NCBI GenBank assembly: GCA_026770575.1
Contig: MU657553.1
Location: 15,296 to 25,859, forward strand
Origin: Pelagophyceae sp. CCMP2097
Lineage: Eukaryota > Sar > Pelagophyceae
DNA: 10,564 nt
Direction: 5' to 3'
Both the position numbers and the translations under genes were made by a program. The notes under the pieces were generated by a model. The model was not told the origin of the DNA and did not search any database. It saw only the letters and a list, made by a program, of their open reading frames with translations. Numbering within the stretch: position 1 is the first letter of the stretch; every line of letters starts with the position of its first letter. Positions 8,549 to 10,564 of the stretch are shown here, piece by piece.

Positions 8549-8658
8549 ACGCGTGTCGTGGAAGAGCAGGGCGTGGACGAGCAACGTTGCGGTATATATA
8601 CCGCAACGCCGCAACGAGCAATGACAATGAGTCCACCAAAGCTGAAGTAGATTTCCGT
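8549..8658. repeat. Dispersed repeat, copy B (interrupted)
   Basis: Same unit as 6054-6126, in the same orientation, with two substitutions and a 37-bp gain: 29 bp of new sequence (8585-8613) plus an 8-bp duplication of ACGAGCAA. It lies 193 to 302 nt upstream of the bioB ATG. Confidence 0.9.
8577..8621. mobile_element. 29-bp palindromic insertion with 8-bp duplication
   Basis: ACGAGCAA at 8577-8584 is repeated at 8614-8621. Between the copies lie 29 bp, of which 8585-8608 is a perfect 24-bp palindrome with half-site CGTTGCGGTATA. The uninterrupted copy at 6054-6126 shows the pre-insertion state. This could be a minimal insertion, or what remains of a larger element after internal deletion. 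Confidence 0.75.
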
Positions 8659-8750
8659 CTTAAAAGGGGACGTCGCGCATACCTGGCGGAAGGAGGAAGT
8701 CGGACGAGGGCGCGGTCCTAAGACACAAAGGATTTCACGCTCTCTCGAGG

Positions 8751-8785
8751 CTCATTGTCATTGCGCGTCGGCGTGTCGTGGAAGG
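8751..8785. repeat. Partial, rearranged copy of the dispersed repeat
   Basis: Bases 8751-8769 are the reverse complement of the GACGAGCAATGACAATGAG part of the unit with one mismatch. They are followed by GGCGTGTCGTGGAAG (from 8770), which matches the unit in forward orientation. An inversion or a fusion of two fragments is the simplest reading. Confidence 0.65.
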
Positions 8786-8817
8786 GGGTGAAAACCACTT
8801 GATCCAAGAAGGGGGGT

Positions 8818-8856
8818 GGCTTACGCGACGCGTGTCGTGGACGAGCAGGGCGTGGA
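8818..8856. repeat. Dispersed repeat, truncated copy C
   Basis: GGCTTACGCGACGCGTGTCG and the following bases to GGGCGTGGA match the left half of the unit, including the GGCTTACGCG lead-in seen at 6018. The right half is absent. Confidence 0.8.
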
Positions 8857-8918
8857 TGATCAGAGTCAGACAAGGAGCCACAGATATCGAACGGTTTCCA
8901 AGGGGGTCGCTTATAACC

Positions 8919-8988
8919 CCAAGGACTCTCGGTCAACTGCAGTTTTCGAGGTCCCGTTTTGGGACCGAGGTCGCGTCGAAGTCCTTGG
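8919..8988. repeat. Interrupted foldback
   Basis: CCAAGGACT (8919-8927) pairs with AGTCCTTGG (8980-8988). Inside it, CTCGGTC (8928-8934) pairs with GACCGAG (8963-8969); alternatively GGTCCC (8950-8955) pairs with GGGACC (8961-8966). This gives a 70-bp stem with internal loops. Confidence 0.65.
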
Positions 8989-9070
8989 TTGGTAATTCAT
9001 ACGATTGCCGAAGGAAAAGTCAATTATCGCCTCCCCCCCAACAACAACAAAAAAAACGTTGCAACAAGGC

Positions 9071-9603
9071 AGGGTCCCGGACACCACTTCAAAATTTTAT
9101 TAAAACGCCGCGACGAGTGCATTTTCCCGGGCGCAACTTTGGCGCTCGCCTCGTCGGGTGCAAACGGACCTGCAGAGTCAAGGTTGAGCAACATCCAACA
9201 GGCGGAACAGAAGCTGGGAAAGGCGTAATTTAAGTCCTTTTGGCTTAAAAAGGGCCAAAACAACATGTTGTGAGGTGACTAAGCCCTTCGTTTGGTATTT
9301 ACCAAGGAGGACGTTGCTTGCGCCTCGATGGATGGCCGGGGGCGTGCTCGGCTTGGGTGGCGACGCGCCACCGGCCCTTCGCATTGTATCGCCAAACGTT
9401 TAGTCGCCTCACAACATGTTGTTTTGGCCAGTTTTTGGACAGATTGGGACTTAAATTCCGCCTTTCCTAGCTTGCATTCTACCTGCCGGATGATGCCCAA
9501 CCTTGATCGCATGAGTCCGTATGCGCCCAACAAGGCGCGCGCCAAAGTTGCGTCCGGTAAAAGTGCTCTCGTCGCTCACTTCAATTTTGGTGTCCGGGAC
9601 CAT
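9071..9603. mobile_element. hAT-like foldback MITE, 533 bp, with 8-bp target duplication
   Basis: The ends are 16-bp inverted repeats, AGGGTCCCGGACACCA on the left and the complement of ATGGTCCCGGACACCA on the right, differing at one base. They are flanked by a perfect 8-bp direct repeat, AACAAGGC, at 9063-9070 and 9604-9611. The inverted similarity continues inward for about 200 bp (9071-9282 against 9400-9603), including a perfect 23-bp match at 9253-9275 and 9407-9429, leaving a loop of about 117 bp. An 8-bp duplication and AGGG-type ends are typical of hAT elements. No transposase is encoded, so it would need one in trans. Confidence 0.88.
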
Positions 9604-9628
9604 AACAAGGCCCCTACTTCGTGTGTAA

Positions 9629-10365
9629 TAGAGAGCTTCAGCTCAAAGTGATTACCTATCAAATTCATATCCTATCGTATCCACCGGACAAGACAAACTC
9701 ATATCCTATCGAACTGATCTGCATATTTTGGAGACGACGGCGTTGTCTTATGGAGGGGTCAAGGATATCGGCCAGTTCTCGTCGGAATGAGGCGTTGATG
9801 GCCCTATAGACGCGCCTTGGTCCCGCAGGGCCGGCCCTAACTTTGTTTCGCGTTGTGGCTACCCCTTGGGCAGCAGCGACGTGGCATCGGAAGGCGCGTG
9901 AGGAGCATGCGTTCGGGCCCTTGCGGGACCCGCCACGCGCCGGCAACCGGCGGGAACTGCGCGCAGGCGTCCGCAACCAATCCGGCAGCGCCCGGAACCG
10001 GCCGCGACAGCGCATCGCGGGTGGGTACGAACTCGAACACAAGTACCCAAAACGCCGATTCCGCTTGAGTCGACGCACCATGCGGAAAATCGACGGGCGT
10101 CTGTGCATGGATGGGCTTGTTGACTGCGCACCATCGATCCCGGGACGGGAGTCGGCTGGGGTGCCTCGGGGGTGCCCTCGGGCCAAATTCGTACCCAAGT
10201 ACGAATTTGATTTGGGCTCGCGAGTTGAAAGTTGTACGTGGTTTCGTTGAACGGAGAGATAACTGCAAGTGCAGACAACCTCTATATAACTACGGATTTT
10301 AAACGGGGTTTTATTTGATAGGGTGTCACTTTCGATAGGGTATCACTTTGAGCTGAAGCTCTCTA
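9629..10365. mobile_element. Inverted-repeat element, about 733 bp, possible TA duplication
   Basis: A 24-bp sequence beginning TAGAGAGCTTCAGCTC at 9629-9652 recurs as an exact reverse complement at 10342-10365. Next to each arm lie short copies of CCTATC (three on the left between 9655 and 9710, and two on the right as GATAGG between 10317 and 10340), which look like subterminal motifs. If TA is the target duplication, the element is 9631-10363. Frames inside (up to 177 codons) are arginine- and proline-rich with no known motif, so it is probably non-autonomous. Confidence 0.65.
10184..10209. repeat. 11-bp perfect stem with CCAA loop
   Basis: CAAATTCGTAC at 10184-10194 pairs with GTACGAATTTG at 10199-10209. 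It lies inside the 9629-10365 element. A related arrangement of GGGTAC and GTACCC occurs near 10022-10050. Confidence 0.7.
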
Positions 10366-10493
10366 ATCCCCAATTATAATCAACCTTTTTCTGAAAATAT
10401 TCTACTCTATCGGAGCAACGGGATTCCCTTTTTCTGAACATATTATATTTTCAAGCTCTCTGATTGGTCAGAAACGATTCTAATTGGGGATTA
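10364..10493. mobile_element. Small MITE, about 126 bp, possible TA duplication
   Basis: TAATCCCCAATTA at 10364-10376 is mirrored by TAATTGGGGATTA at 10481-10493, and the match extends five more bases inward with one mismatch. Treating TA as the target duplication, the element is 10366-10491 with ends ATCCCC and GGGGAT, which suits a Tc1/mariner-derived MITE. Inside, CCTTTTTCTGAA followed by ATATT occurs twice. Its left TA is the same TA that ends the larger neighbouring element. Confidence 0.65.
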
Positions 10494-10564
10494 AATTCTG
10501 GTGGATAATGGGCCCGAAACTCCTAGGGTCGCCACGTCCCCGGCAATGTCCGTCGCCCCCCGAC
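10494..10564. other. Right edge, no gene recognised
   Basis: This short tail returns to GC-rich composition. Nothing in it can be called. Confidence 0.4.

Larger units (their letters stand above)
8659..9070. other. Gene-free repeat-bearing region
   Basis: Apart from the two partial repeat copies and the foldback at 8919-8988, I see no gene. The open frames here have no known motif, and they run through repeat sequence. Confidence 0.45.

Noticed and set aside
9279..9545. Matching translations in the two arms of the 9071-9603 element, such as AFPS and NLD motifs
   Set aside because: The similarity follows from the arms being inverted copies of one DNA sequence; neither frame has a known domain or a proper start.
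9665..10268. Minus-strand open frames of 139 to 177 codons inside the 9629-10365 element
   Set aside because: They overlap one another in several frames, are rich in arginine and proline, and show no motif of a transposase or other family.
1..10564. CRISPR arrays, tRNA or rRNA genes, bacterial operons
   Set aside because: No regularly spaced repeats of CRISPR type, no cloverleaf or rRNA sequence that I could recognise, and both genes have spliceosomal introns.

Overview
This window looks like nuclear DNA from a GC-rich eukaryotic microalga or similar protist. The two protein genes have short spliceosomal introns (67 to 190 nt), very GC-rich third codon positions and no bacterial-style ribosome sites. 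One encodes a biotin synthase with an arginine-rich, mitochondrial-type leader. A pelagophyte-like stramenopile would fit, but that is a guess from composition and intron style.

Layout: 1-960 is repeat territory. It holds a perfect 27-bp inverted repeat spanning 205-775, followed by an AT-rich tract. An open frame at 1157-1681 ends in a region resembling the hAT transposase dimerisation domain, and a second AT-rich tract with the same short motifs follows at 1985-2041. From 2326 to 5921 on the minus strand lies a four-exon gene for a protein of about 1065 residues: a SAM-like N-terminus, a CCCH zinc finger, WG-containing 17-residue repeats and low-complexity linkers. From 6407 to 8356 on the minus strand lies a complete six-exon biotin synthase gene (398 aa), with every conserved cluster cysteine present. 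One of its introns appears to be GC-AG. From about 8540 to the right edge I see no convincing gene, only dispersed repeats, foldbacks and small non-autonomous DNA transposons.

The two genes are co-oriented but show no functional link. What they share is a 73-bp sequence found just upstream of both start codons (6054-6126 and 8549-8658, 71 of 73 bases identical). The upstream bioB copy has been split by a small palindromic insertion flanked by an 8-bp duplication. The clearest mobile element is a 533-bp foldback at 9071-9603 with about 200-bp inverted arms and a perfect 8-bp target duplication, a hAT-like signature. It may be related to the hAT-like fragment at 1157-1681. Two more inverted-repeat elements, each with possible TA duplications, abut at 10364.
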